From positions 47,265 to 111,264 of the forward strand of contig NZ_JALJRB010000016.1 of NCBI RefSeq assembly GCF_022968795.1: DNA of 64,000 nt. Reading direction: 5' to 3'. The notes beneath the pieces were generated by a model that was not told the DNA's origin, made no database searches, and saw only the letters and a program-made list of their open reading frames with translations. Source of the DNA: Desulfatitalea alkaliphila. GTDB taxonomy: Bacteria; Desulfobacterota; Desulfobacteria; Desulfobacterales; Desulfosarcinaceae. This document shows positions 16,745 through 25,672 of this stretch, piece by piece; positions within the stretch are counted from its first letter, which is position 1; each line of letters starts with the position of its first letter. Both the position numbers and the translations under genes were made by a program.

Positions 16745-18310
16745 ATGCAAACCCAAGTGCTGATCATTGGTGCGGGCGTTACCGGTACCGGTTTGGCGCG
16801 TGACTTGGCCATGCGCGGCGTTGACTGCGTCGTGGTGGACAAGCAGGATGTCAACGCCGGTGCTTCGGGCGGCAACCATGGTCTCCTGCACAGCGGTGCC
16901 CGCTACATCGCCTCCGATGCGGCCGCCGCCGCTGAATGCCATGCCGAAAATCGGATTTTGAAACGGATCGCGCCCCACTGTATCGAGGCCACCGGCGGTT
17001 TGTTCGTGGCTGTCGCGGGCGATGATGAAAATTACATCACCGATTTCGCCGACGCCTGCCGTCGCTGTCGCGTTCCGGTCATGGCCGTGGAACCGAAAGA
17101 CGCCCTGGAGATGGAGCCGGCCCTTTCCCGGCGGCTCATCGCCGCCTTTGCCGTGGATGACGCCACCATCGACCCCTTCAGGTTATCCCTCAACAATATG
17201 GCCGGTGCCCGGCAAGCGGGAGGGCGTTTGTTGCGCCATCACCGGGTGACCGGATTCGAGGTGCATGCCGGTCGCATTCGCCACACCCGGTTGCGCGATG
17301 AAATCACGGGGCGCGATCTTTTCGTGGCGGCCGATGTGGTGGTCAATGCCGCCGGCGCCTGGGCCGGCACGGTGGCGGGTCTCGCCGGCGCCCCGCTGCC
17401 CATGCGCTGTTCCAAGGGTACCCTGCTGGTTACTCAGAGCCGTTTGGCCTCACGGGTGATCAACCGTTTGCGCCGCCCCACGGACGGCGACATCCTGGTG
17501 CCCGGCGGCACCGTATCCGTGCTCGGCACCACCTCGGCGCGGGTGGCCGATCCCGACGGTGTCTATCCGGAGATCGATGAGGTGGATGCCATCATCGCAC
17601 AGGGCGCGGCCATGATCCCCGAATTGGCGACCAGCCGCTATATCCGCGCATTTTGCGGCGTGCGGCCGTTGCCCGGCGATGGGGCGGCATTCGCCGATGG
17701 CGACGGTGACGATCGGGCCGCCAGCCGCGGTTTTCTGCTCATGGATCACCACCGGGCACCGGAACGCTTGGCCAACTTCATCACCATCACCGGCGGTAAG
17801 TTGACCACCTTCCGTTTGATGGCTGAGAAAACCGCGGACCTCGTGTGCGAGCGGCTTGGGGTGGTCGCACCCTGCCGCACCCACTGTGAACCGTTGCCCG
17901 ATGCGACCACCGAACGCTGGACCCAGCCGGGGCTGGCACCCGCGGAGTGGTGGCGCCGCAAGGCCGGCGGCGATCTGTTGCTGTGCGAGTGCGAGATAGT
18001 GCCCCAGAGCACGGTGGATCAGATCGTGGCCGGCCTCGGCGCGCTGGGTGGTCGGCCGAACCTCAATGCCGTCGCCCTGCGCAGCCGCATCGGCAAGGGC
18101 CCCTGCCAGGGGACTTTCTGCAGTCAGCGGCTGGCGGCCTACCTCTATGATCGCGGCCATTTGGCGGGCGATGTGGGCATCGAGCAACTGCGGTTGTTTT
18201 TGCGTGAGCGCTGGCGCGGGCAACGGCCTTTGCTGTGGGATCTTCCCCTGGCCCAGGCCGAGTTGCTCGAGGCCATGCACTGCGGCCTCTTCGGTTTGGA
18301 ACTGGACTGA
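16745..18310 (+). CDS. glpA: anaerobic glycerol-3-phosphate dehydrogenase subunit A
   Basis: A 521-residue FAD enzyme. The Rossmann motif is VLIIGAGVTGTGLARDLAMR at the N-terminus. A C-terminal BFD-like [2Fe-2S] domain has Cys at LLCECEIV and KGPCQGTFCSQR, the feature that separates GlpA from aerobic GlpD. It oxidises glycerol 3-phosphate to dihydroxyacetone phosphate and passes electrons via GlpB to the quinone pool. GAAAGAAGGGCG precedes the ATG. It is the first gene of glpA-glpB-glpK-adh on the plus strand and divergent from glpR. The usual third subunit, GlpC (the Fe-S membrane anchor), is not in the window. Confidence 0.92.
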   Translation: MQTQVLIIGAGVTGTGLARDLAMRGVDCVVVDKQDVNAGASGGNHGLLHSGARYIASDAAAAAECHAENRILKRIAPHCIEATGGLFVAVAGDDENYITDFADACRRCRVPVMAVEPKDALEMEPALSRRLIAAFAVDDATIDPFRLSLNNMAGARQAGGRLLRHHRVTGFEVHAGRIRHTRLRDEITGRDLFVAADVVVNAAGAWAGTVAGLAGAPLPMRCSKGTLLVTQSRLASRVINRLRRPTDGDILVPGGTVSVLGTTSARVADPDGVYPEIDEVDAIIAQGAAMIPELATSRYIRAFCGVRPLPGDGAAFADGDGDDRAASRGFLLMDHHRAPERLANFITITGGKLTTFRLMAEKTADLVCERLGVVAPCRTHCEPLPDATTERWTQPGLAPAEWWRRKAGGDLLLCECEIVPQSTVDQIVAGLGALGGRPNLNAVALRSRIGKGPCQGTFCSQRLAAYLYDRGHLAGDVGIEQLRLFLRERWRGQRPLLWDLPLAQAELLEAMHCGLFGLELD

Positions 18311-18346
18311 AGGTCCCGTGCCGACCCAAAAACAGGGGCAATTGCG

Positions 18347-19615
18347 ATGAACGATGAACGCTGCGATGTGGTCGTCATCGGCGCCGGCTTGACCGGGTTG
18401 GCCGCCGCGCTGTTTGCGGTGCGCCGCGGTCTGGACACGGTGCTGGTGGGGCGGACGGGCGCCCTCGGCTTTGCCAGCGGACTGTTGGACCTGCTCGGGG
18501 TGCACCCGGTGGGCGGTCACACGCCGCTTGAAGACCCCTGGCAAGGCATCACCGCTTTGCGCGCGGATCAACCGCAGCATCCCTATGCCTTGATCGATAA
18601 TCCCGCCATCGAGCGGGCGTTAGGGACGGTTTTGGCTTTTCTCGCCGCCAACGGCCACCCCTACATCACCCGGCCCCATCGCAACCAGACCGTTCCGACC
18701 GCCGTCGGCACCTTGAAGACCACCTACGCGTTGCCCTGTACCATGGCGCCGGGCGCTATGGCATTGGCCCGCCGGGTCCCTTGTTTGTTGGTGGATTTCC
18801 ACGGATTGAAAGGATACAGCGCCCGCCAGATCGCCGCCACCCTCGCCGGTGTCTGGCCCGGACTGACCCCGGTGCGCATCGCCTTTCCCGAAGCCCATGG
18901 GGAACTGCTTCCCGAACGGCTGGCCCGCGCCCTGGATACGGTGCCGGCGCGGGAAAAGCTGGTCGCCGCCATTGGTCCCCACCTGGGCGAAGCGGCCGCC
19001 GTGGGCCTGCCGGCGGTTTTGGGGTTTTATCACAGCCCGGCGGTCGTGGCGGAGCTGCAGCAGGGGTTGGGGGTGCCGGTTTTCGAGATTCCCACCATGC
19101 TACCGGCCGTCGGCGGTTTGCGCCTGCGGGAGCTGTTCGAAACGGCGTTGCCCGCAATGGGGGTCCGTTCCCTGTGGCAGCAATGGGTCGATGGGGCGCG
19201 ACGCCTGCCGGACGGGCGATGGCGTTTCAGCGTGGCGGCGCCCTCCGGGGAACAGCACTTCACCGCCCGCGGCGCAGTGCTGTGCAGCGGCCGTTTTTTC
19301 GGCAAAGGGTTGCATGCCGATCGGCACGGTATCAGGGAACCCCTTTTCCAGCTGCCGGTGGTACAACCGCCCCATCGCGCCGATTGGCATCACAAGGATC
19401 TGCTGGCCCCTGAAGGCCATCCCATCAATCGGGCCGGGGTGGCGGTGGATGAGACCTTTCGTCCCGTGGACGGCCGGGGGCGGCTTGTTCACGACAACCT
19501 CTTCGCCGCCGGCACCCTTCTGGCCCACCAGGATTGGGTGCGCCAGAAGTGCGGCAGCGGGCTGGCCATCGCCACGGCCTACGCCGCCGTGCGGGCTTGT
19601 GCGGCTTTGATTTGA
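18347..19615 (+). CDS. glpB: anaerobic glycerol-3-phosphate dehydrogenase subunit B
   Basis: A 422-residue flavoprotein that begins [20 protein letters not shown], an FMN/FAD dinucleotide fold. GlpB blocks include [20 protein letters not shown], and the C-terminal [20 protein letters not shown] followed by [11 protein letters not shown]. In the GlpABC complex it pairs with GlpA and relays electrons to the membrane. The gap from glpA is 36 bases. No glpC follows; glycerol kinase is next. The electron acceptor of this GlpAB pair must therefore be supplied by a gene elsewhere or by another quinone reductase. Confidence 0.9.
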   Translation: MNDERCDVVVIGAGLTGLAAALFAVRRGLDTVLVGRTGALGFASGLLDLLGVHPVGGHTPLEDPWQGITALRADQPQHPYALIDNPAIERALGTVLAFLAANGHPYITRPHRNQTVPTAVGTLKTTYALPCTMAPGAMALARRVPCLLVDFHGLKGYSARQIAATLAGVWPGLTPVRIAFPEAHGELLPERLARALDTVPAREKLVAAIGPHLGEAAAVGLPAVLGFYHSPAVVAELQQGLGVPVFEIPTMLPAVGGLRLRELFETALPAMGVRSLWQQWVDGARRLPDGRWRFSVAAPSGEQHFTARGAVLCSGRFFGKGLHADRHGIREPLFQLPVVQPPHRADWHHKDLLAPEGHPINRAGVAVDETFRPVDGRGRLVHDNLFAAGTLLAHQDWVRQKCGSGLAIATAYAAVRACAALI

Positions 19616-19751
19616 ACAGCGTACCGTTCGATGCCGCTCAGCGAAGAACGATTGGCATTCAAGCCGGCCCTCGTATATGATGGCACAGCAGCCATCCCAG
19701 CTTCCGGGGGTGCATTTCCGATGGAAACTGTCCAATGTCAATGGAGGGATT

Positions 19752-21263
19752 ATGGGAGATTACATCGGCGCCTTGGATCTTGGCACCACCAGCAACCGCT
19801 TCATCGTTTTCGATCGCCGCGGTCGTATCGTCGGAGAGTCCCAGAAGGAGCACCACCAGATTTTTCCCCAAGCCGGTTGGGTCGAGCACGACCCCATGGA
19901 GATCTGGCACAACACCCGGGAGGTGATTCGCCGCGCCCTGGCCAAAACAGGCCTGCGGGGCACCGACATCACGGCCATCGGCATCACCAACCAGCGGGAA
20001 ACCACGGTAATGTGGGACAAACGCACCGGTCGCCCTTACATGAACGCCATCGTCTGGCAGTGCATGCGCACCGATGAGATGTGCCGACGGTTGACCGCCG
20101 ACGGCGGGCAGGACCGTTTCCGGGAAAAGACCGGCCTGCCCGTTTCCACCTACTTCGCCGGGCCCAAGGCCCGCTGGATCCTGGACCATGTGGACGCCGC
20201 GGGGCAAGGGGTCGCGGCCGGCGATGCGCTGTTCGGCACCATCGAAACCTGGATCATCTGGTGGCTCACCGGTGGACCGGACGGCGGCGCCCATGTCACG
20301 GACGTCACCAACGCCAGCCGGACCTTGTTGATGGATGTGCACACTTTGTCCTGGGACGATGAGATTTGCGACATCATCGGCGTGCCGCCGTCCATCTTGC
20401 CGCGCATCGTGCCCTCGATCGACGTGGACACCTGGGGCACCACCCGCAAGGACGGCCCCCTGGGGGCCGAAGTGCCGGTGTGCGGGGCCTTGGGCGACCA
20501 GCAGGCCGCCCTGGTGGGCCAGGCCTGTTTCGACGTAGGTGAAGCCAAAAACACCTACGGCACCGGTTGCTTTCTGCTGCTCAACACCGGTGAAACGGCG
20601 GTGGCCAGCCGCCACGGCATGCTCACCACCGTGGCCTATCAAGTGCGCGGCCGCAAGCCGATCTACTGCCTGGAGGGGTCCATCGCCATCGCCGGCGCCC
20701 TGGTGCAGTGGCTGCGGGACAATTTGAAGTTCATCCAGCACGCCGCCGAAATCGAACCCATGGCCGCCAAGGTGCCGGACAACGGGGGCGCCTACATCGT
20801 GCCGGCCTTCTCCGGCCTCTTCGCGCCCTACTGGCGCTCCGACGCCCGGGGCGTCATGGTGGGATTGACCCGCTTCATCAACCGCAACCACATCGCCCGG
20901 GCGGTGCTGGAGGCGGTGGCCTATCAAACCTTGGATGTGGCCGAGGCCATGCAGAAGGATTCCGGCGTGGCCCTGAGCAGTTTGCGGGTGGACGGCGGCA
21001 TGGTGGTCAATGAACTGCTGATGCAGTTCCAGGCTGATATCCTGGGCGTGCCGGTGATTCGTCCCAAAATCACCGAAACCACCGCCCTGGGCGCCGCGTC
21101 GGCCGCCGCCCTGGCCAGCGGCTTCGTGAGCGGCTTCGTCGAACTCAAGGCCAATTGGGCCATGGACAAAACCTGGCAGCCGCGAATGGACGCCGACCAG
21201 CGGGCCAAGGGCATCGCCGGCTGGAAGAAAGCGGTGGAGCGCACCCTCAACTGGATCGATTGA
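19752..21263 (+). CDS. glpK: glycerol kinase
   Basis: A 503-residue FGGY kinase starting [20 protein letters not shown] (the DLGTTSxR phosphate-binding motif). Both FGGY-type blocks are present ([34 protein letters not shown]), and the C-terminal ATP site is [20 protein letters not shown]. It phosphorylates imported glycerol to glycerol 3-phosphate for GlpAB. The frame is open 25 codons upstream, but the ATG at 19752 has GGAGGG nine bases before it. The gap after glpB is 136 bases; the next gene starts one base after its stop. Confidence 0.95.
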   Translation: MGDYIGALDLGTTSNRFIVFDRRGRIVGESQKEHHQIFPQAGWVEHDPMEIWHNTREVIRRALAKTGLRGTDITAIGITNQRETTVMWDKRTGRPYMNAIVWQCMRTDEMCRRLTADGGQDRFREKTGLPVSTYFAGPKARWILDHVDAAGQGVAAGDALFGTIETWIIWWLTGGPDGGAHVTDVTNASRTLLMDVHTLSWDDEICDIIGVPPSILPRIVPSIDVDTWGTTRKDGPLGAEVPVCGALGDQQAALVGQACFDVGEAKNTYGTGCFLLLNTGETAVASRHGMLTTVAYQVRGRKPIYCLEGSIAIAGALVQWLRDNLKFIQHAAEIEPMAAKVPDNGGAYIVPAFSGLFAPYWRSDARGVMVGLTRFINRNHIARAVLEAVAYQTLDVAEAMQKDSGVALSSLRVDGGMVVNELLMQFQADILGVPVIRPKITETTALGAASAAALASGFVSGFVELKANWAMDKTWQPRMDADQRAKGIAGWKKAVERTLNWID

Positions 21264-21264
21264 C

Positions 21265-22434
21265 ATGTCGCTTTCAACCCCCGATTTCGATTTCGCCACC
21301 GCCGGCCGGATCCTCTTCGGCGCCGGCGTGGCGGCACGCATTTCCGCCGAAGCGGCGACGATGGGGCGCCGGGCCTTGCTGGTCTGTGGCCGCCGGACGG
21401 TGCCGGCCCTGGCGTTGGGGCGGCGACTGGAAGCAGAAGGAATGAAATGGCACATCTTCTCCGTGGCGGGCGAACCGGAGGTCGAGCAGGTGTCCCAGGG
21501 CGCGCGCATGGCGCGGGACCAACGCTGCGATCTGGTGATCGGCTATGGCGGCGGCAGTGCCCTGGACGCCGCCAAGGCCATCGCCGCCCTGGCGACCAAC
21601 ACCCGGCCGGTGGAGACCTATCTGGAGATCATCGGTCGTGGCCGACCCTTGGACCGGGCGCCGCTGCCCTGCATCGCCGTTCCGACCACCGCCGGTACGG
21701 GCAGCGAAGTGACCCGCAACGCCGTGCTCAAAAGCCGTGATCATCAGGTCAAGGTCAGTTTGCGCAGCCCCGGCATGCTGCCCGCTGTCGCCGTAGTGGA
21801 TCCGGCACTGACGGTGGATGCACCGGCCCACATCACCGCCGCCACCGGCTGTGACGCGCTCACCCAATTGCTGGAAGCCTTCGTGTCGACCAAGGCCAAT
21901 GCCCTGACCGACGCATTGTGCCGGGAGGCGCTGGGTCGGGCGGCGCGGGCCCTGCCGCGGGTCGTGGCCCGGGGGGATGACCTGGCGGCCCGCACCGAGA
22001 TGTCCCTGGCCGCGTTGTTCAGCGGTCTGGCCCTGGCCAACGGCGGACTGGGCGCGGTGCACGGCATCGCCGGACCGTTGGGCGGCATGATCGAGGCCCC
22101 CCACGGCGCCCTGTGCGCAAGGCTGTTGCCTGCGGCGGTGGCCGTCAACCTGGAGGCCCTTGCCCGCCGGCAACCGGACGGCCCTGCACTGGCACGTTTC
22201 GACGAGGCCGCGCAGCGCATGCTCGGTCGTACCGACGCCGGCGGCGTGGATCTGGTGGCCTGGCTGGAACAACTATCCTCCCAATTGCAAATTCCATCCC
22301 TGCGCCACTGGGGATTCACATCCGAAGCCGTGCCGGCGCTGGTTGCCAAGGCCAAGGCCGCCAGCAGCATGAAAGGCAACCCGATCCCGCTGAGCGAAGA
22401 AGAACTCGCCAAGATCGTATCCCAGGCAATGTAG
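21265..22434 (+). CDS. iron-containing alcohol dehydrogenase
   Basis: A 389-residue member of the group III alcohol dehydrogenases. The NAD(P)-binding GYGGGSALDAAKA and PTTAGTGSEVTRNAV are clear. Metal ligands lie in GCDALTQLLEAF and in the His pair of VHGIAGPLGGMIEAPHGALC. Substrate cannot be read from sequence; relatives oxidise 1,3-propanediol, ethanol or lactaldehyde. Tight coupling to glpK (one base between stop and start) suggests a role in glycerol or glycerol-derived alcohol and aldehyde metabolism. It ends directly at a large inverted repeat. Confidence 0.9.
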   Translation: MSLSTPDFDFATAGRILFGAGVAARISAEAATMGRRALLVCGRRTVPALALGRRLEAEGMKWHIFSVAGEPEVEQVSQGARMARDQRCDLVIGYGGGSALDAAKAIAALATNTRPVETYLEIIGRGRPLDRAPLPCIAVPTTAGTGSEVTRNAVLKSRDHQVKVSLRSPGMLPAVAVVDPALTVDAPAHITAATGCDALTQLLEAFVSTKANALTDALCREALGRAARALPRVVARGDDLAARTEMSLAALFSGLALANGGLGAVHGIAGPLGGMIEAPHGALCARLLPAAVAVNLEALARRQPDGPALARFDEAAQRMLGRTDAGGVDLVAWLEQLSSQLQIPSLRHWGFTSEAVPALVAKAKAASSMKGNPIPLSEEELAKIVSQAM

Positions 22435-22567
22435 TGGGGGACGAAAAGGGGGACGGGTGGGGGACGTTCATGAAAATATGAATTTTCCTTGCGCGATAGT
22501 TGCTGTGCAAGCAGATGAAACGGAAAATTCATATTTTCATGAACGTCCCCCTTTTGCGTCCCCCTTT
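22435..22567. repeat. long inverted repeat (REPIN/MITE-like hairpin) with GGGGGACG units
   Basis: A 30-base arm (22459-22488), starting GGGGGACGTTCATG and ending GAATTTTCC, is repeated exactly in inverted orientation at 22522-22551. The 33-base centre holds a smaller stem CTTGC/GCAAG. Outside the arms further GGGGGACG units occur, two on the left and one on the right, inverted. It lies between two convergent genes, fills almost the whole gap and could also stop transcription both ways. Such hairpins are typical of REP elements mobilised by Y1 (RAYT) transposases; no transposase gene is here. Confidence 0.7.
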
Positions 22568-22569
22568 TG

Positions 22570-23598
22570 TCAGCGCAGGTATTTGTCGCGCAGGGCGGCG
22601 GCCATTTGATTGACGGCGGCGAAGGCGCGTTCCACGGTGCGCTCTTTGTCGGGGTTGACCAGGCAGCAGGTGGCGGGGGATAGCATGCCTTGGGCGATGG
22701 TCCGGTCCCGGTCGACCCCCTTGGCCCACACGGTCTGCCAAACGGTCTCCAGACGCTGGATCAGGGTGGGGATCTCTTCCTGGGCGAAGGCTTCGAAGCC
22801 GGTGGGCACGATACCCCACACGATGATGCCGCCGCGGTCGAGAAAGCGGCCAATGGCGGGGGCGTAGGAGGCGAAGATCTCCGCGTTGGTGTAGACGTCC
22901 AGCGAGAGTACTTCCAGGTCCAGGTTGAGCAGGAAATCCCAGTCCGGATTGCCGCAGAGGTGGATGCCCCGGGGACGGTCCACCTGGGAGAAGAATTGGT
23001 CCAAGTCCCCTTTGGCCTTGATGTCGCCGTAACCCGCCATGGCGGAGAAGAGAAACTGCAGGCCCGGTTCGTCGACGAACATGAAGGCGTTGGAATTGAG
23101 CTGCCGCAGTCGCGCCAGTTGGACGTTCAGGCGCTGGGCCATGAAGTCGAGCATGAAGGGCCGCACAGTGTCGTCGAAGAGAATGGGCCGCTCGTCCTGG
23201 TCGAGCACATTGAAGCCGAAGCTGATGGGGCCTTCGAGTTGACCGCGGATGGCGGGCCGCTCGGAAAGGTCCAGCTCGAGGAACCGGTGGTATAAGGCCG
23301 AGTAGGTGGTACTGATGTCGAACATTTCGGGATCGCCGAAACGGGACAGCACGCCTTCCAGTTCTTCGGCGAATTTGTCCATGGAGAAGCGCAGGGTGCG
23401 TTTCTTCATGTCCAGCACGATGCCCGGAAAGTGTTCGGCGGCCTGGACATACATGTCTTCGTAGTAGTTGTAGTTGGGCAACTGGGGCCAGAAAGGCACA
23501 TCCAGGGAGAGGGCCGTTTCCAGGGCGCGCTCCACATCGGTGTGCGGCATGACCGCCATGGCGGTGGTCAGCAGGTTGCCGGGGATGGGGTTGTCCAT
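22570..23598 (-). CDS. UROD/MetE-like superfamily protein
   Basis: A 342-residue TIM-barrel protein of the uroporphyrinogen decarboxylase / cobalamin-independent methionine synthase C-terminal superfamily. Possible zinc ligands as in MetE are visible: His and Cys in GIHLCGNPDWDFL, and Cys in LSPATCCLVNPDKERTVERA. Related folds (MtaA, MetE, CmuA) move methyl groups between a thiol and a corrinoid or folate. I cannot give the substrate. It is the last gene of the nar-led minus-strand run, 40 bases after the second DHOD-like gene, and ends against the inverted repeat. The start at 23598 has GGAA upstream. Confidence 0.65.
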   Translation of the reverse strand: MDNPIPGNLLTTAMAVMPHTDVERALETALSLDVPFWPQLPNYNYYEDMYVQAAEHFPGIVLDMKKRTLRFSMDKFAEELEGVLSRFGDPEMFDISTTYSALYHRFLELDLSERPAIRGQLEGPISFGFNVLDQDERPILFDDTVRPFMLDFMAQRLNVQLARLRQLNSNAFMFVDEPGLQFLFSAMAGYGDIKAKGDLDQFFSQVDRPRGIHLCGNPDWDFLLNLDLEVLSLDVYTNAEIFASYAPAIGRFLDRGGIIVWGIVPTGFEAFAQEEIPTLIQRLETVWQTVWAKGVDRDRTIAQGMLSPATCCLVNPDKERTVERAFAAVNQMAAALRDKYLR

Positions 23599-23638
23599 TC
23601 AGTTCCTTTTCCGCGCGGGCGTGACCTGCGCTATCATT

Positions 23639-24634
23639 TCAAAGGATTTCCTTCTCTTCGCCGCCGAAGTAGCGCATGAACTGCACCCGCTCGTAAACAG
23701 CGGGATTGTCGGCGGCATCCTGGCTCAATTTGCCGCGGAAATCGGCTACCCTTGCATACTTATGGCGCAGCATCCAACTTTGCAGATCGCTGCGCATGGC
23801 GCTGATCTGTTCCGGTCCGTTGCGATAGAGACTGGAGGCCACCTGCACGGCCGCGGCGCCGGCCAGCAGTTGCTTGATCACCGCGGCGCCATCGTGCACG
23901 CCGGTGGAGGCGGCCAGGTCGCAATCCACCTTCTTTGCCATGATGGCGATCCAGCGTAGCGAAACGGTCAGCTCGGCCGGCGTGCTGAACACGAAAGAGG
24001 GTTTGATTTCAAGCTTTTCGATGTCGATGTCCGGGCTGAAGAAGCGGTTGAACAAAACGAGCCCGGCCACGCCTGTGCGGGAGAGCCGCTGGATCGTTTG
24101 GGCCAGGTTGGAGAAATAGTAGCTGATTTTCAAGGCCACCGGGATGGATACCGTCTTGAGCAGTTTTTCGATGATGGCGAAGTAGATCTGTTCCTGCTCC
24201 TGGCCGGAGCGCGCCAGATCCGAAGGCATGAAGAACATGTTCAGTTCGATGGCATCCGCACCGGCTTCCTGGATCATGCGGGCAAAAGCGGTCCATTCGT
24301 GGGAATAGACGCAATTGATACTGGCGATCACGGGGATCTCCACCCGGCTTTTGGCCGATTTGATCAGCTGGAGATAGTGCTCCAGCTTCTTGCCCCGCAG
24401 GTGGAAATCATAGTAGTCGAACTGATCCAAGGGCACTTTTTCCGCCGCCGCCTCCTTGAGCACCGCCTCGTGCTCGTGGGCGATCTCCTCTTCGAAGATC
24501 GACTTCAGCACCACGGCGCCGGCACCGGCCCGAGCCACCCGCTCGATCTTTTCCACCGATCCGGTCCACCCGGAGCTGCCGGCGATGATGGGATTGTTCA
24601 GGTGCAGGCCAAGATAACGTGTCGACAGGTCCAT
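23639..24634 (-). CDS. dihydroorotate dehydrogenase-like flavoprotein, copy 2
   Basis: A 331-residue paralogue of the protein at 7080-8105. The two share the start MDLSTxYLGL, the blocks NPIIAGSSGWTGSVEK, AVVLKSIFEEE, PVALKISYYF, GLVLFNRFFSPDIDIEKLEI and DCDLAASTGVHD, and the end FMRYFGG. As in copy 1, the catalytic 'NLSCPN' loop is replaced, here by ELNMFFMPSDL, so it is probably not a pyrimidine enzyme. The FMN-binding C-terminal blocks are kept. AAAGGAG precedes the ATG. It lies between an MDR oxidoreductase and the UROD/MetE-like gene at the end of the nitrate reductase cluster. Confidence 0.85.
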   Translation of the reverse strand: MDLSTRYLGLHLNNPIIAGSSGWTGSVEKIERVARAGAGAVVLKSIFEEEIAHEHEAVLKEAAAEKVPLDQFDYYDFHLRGKKLEHYLQLIKSAKSRVEIPVIASINCVYSHEWTAFARMIQEAGADAIELNMFFMPSDLARSGQEQEQIYFAIIEKLLKTVSIPVALKISYYFSNLAQTIQRLSRTGVAGLVLFNRFFSPDIDIEKLEIKPSFVFSTPAELTVSLRWIAIMAKKVDCDLAASTGVHDGAAVIKQLLAGAAAVQVASSLYRNGPEQISAMRSDLQSWMLRHKYARVADFRGKLSQDAADNPAVYERVQFMRYFGGEEKEIL

Positions 24635-24667
24635 CGGATTCTCCTTTCTGAAAATCCCTGAAGTGTA

Positions 24668-25651
24668 TTACGCTTTTCTCACCCTTACGACCACTTTGCC
24701 TTTGACCTTTCGGTCCATCAACCGTTTCATGGCCTCGGGTATCTGCGCCAGGTCAATGGTCGAATCGATGACCGGTGCGATTTTGCCTTCCGTGAACCAG
24801 CGGGCCATGGTTGCCAGGTTGCGCCGCTGACCCTCCACGTCGCGGGCCGCCCAGGCGCCCCAGAAGACGCCGACGATGGACCTTTCGCTGAGCAGAGCGT
24901 AGTTGAGCGGGATGCGCGGTATGTCGCCGGCGGCAAAACCGACCACCAGCAGTCGCCCGCCCCATGCGGTGGCGCGGAAGGCCGTCATGGAGTATTCACC
25001 GCCCACCGGATCGAAGATTACGTCGGCGCCCCGGCCGTCGGTCAGTTCCAGGGTGCGTTTGCGCAGATCTTCCGAGTTGTAATTGATGGTGAGGTCGGCC
25101 CCTTTCTCCCGGCAAAGGGCCAGTTTTTCATCGGTGGAAGCCGCCGCGATCACCCGCGCGCCCATGGCCTTGGCCACTTCGATGGCGGCGATGCCCACAC
25201 CGCCGGCGGCGCCCAGCACCAGCACGGTTTCACCGGGCTGCAGTCGGCCGCACTCCTGAAAGGCATGAATGGCGGTGGAATAGGTGATGCCGAAGGCCGC
25301 GGCAGCGTCGAAGGTCATGCCGGCCGGCATGGGCACAATCTTGTCCCGAGGCGCCAGGCACATTTCGGCAAAGGCGCCGTGGCCGGAGAAGGCGATCACC
25401 TTGTCGCCAGGCGCCACATGGGTGATGTTGGTTCCGACTTCGCGCACGATACCGGCCAGATCCATGCCCGGACTGAAGGGCAGCGGCGGTTTGAACTGGT
25501 AGCGCCCCTCGACCATCAGGGCGTCGGGAAAGTTCAGCGAGGCACTGTGGACTTCGATCAACACCTGATCGTCGTCCGGCGGCCGCAGCTCAATCTCTTC
25601 CACGGCACAATTGTCGACAGGTCCGAATTCGGTGCACACAAACGCTTTCAT
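24668..25651 (-). CDS. NADPH:quinone oxidoreductase-type MDR enzyme
   Basis: A 327-residue zinc-free medium-chain dehydrogenase/reductase. The N-terminal GroES-like domain contains SLNFPDALMVEGRYQFKPPL and PFSPGMDLAGIV. The Rossmann domain has VLVLGAAGGVGIAAIEVAKA. The catalytic zinc Cys/His of alcohol dehydrogenases is absent, which points to the quinone oxidoreductase/enoyl reductase branch using NADPH. Physiological substrate unknown. It starts 22 bases after narK and ends 34 bases before the DHOD-like gene, so it is likely part of the same transcript. Confidence 0.85.
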   Translation of the reverse strand: MKAFVCTEFGPVDNCAVEEIELRPPDDDQVLIEVHSASLNFPDALMVEGRYQFKPPLPFSPGMDLAGIVREVGTNITHVAPGDKVIAFSGHGAFAEMCLAPRDKIVPMPAGMTFDAAAAFGITYSTAIHAFQECGRLQPGETVLVLGAAGGVGIAAIEVAKAMGARVIAAASTDEKLALCREKGADLTINYNSEDLRKRTLELTDGRGADVIFDPVGGEYSMTAFRATAWGGRLLVVGFAAGDIPRIPLNYALLSERSIVGVFWGAWAARDVEGQRRNLATMARWFTEGKIAPVIDSTIDLAQIPEAMKRLMDRKVKGKVVVRVRKA

Positions 25652-25672
25652 GGCTGCTCCTTACTGCGGGAT

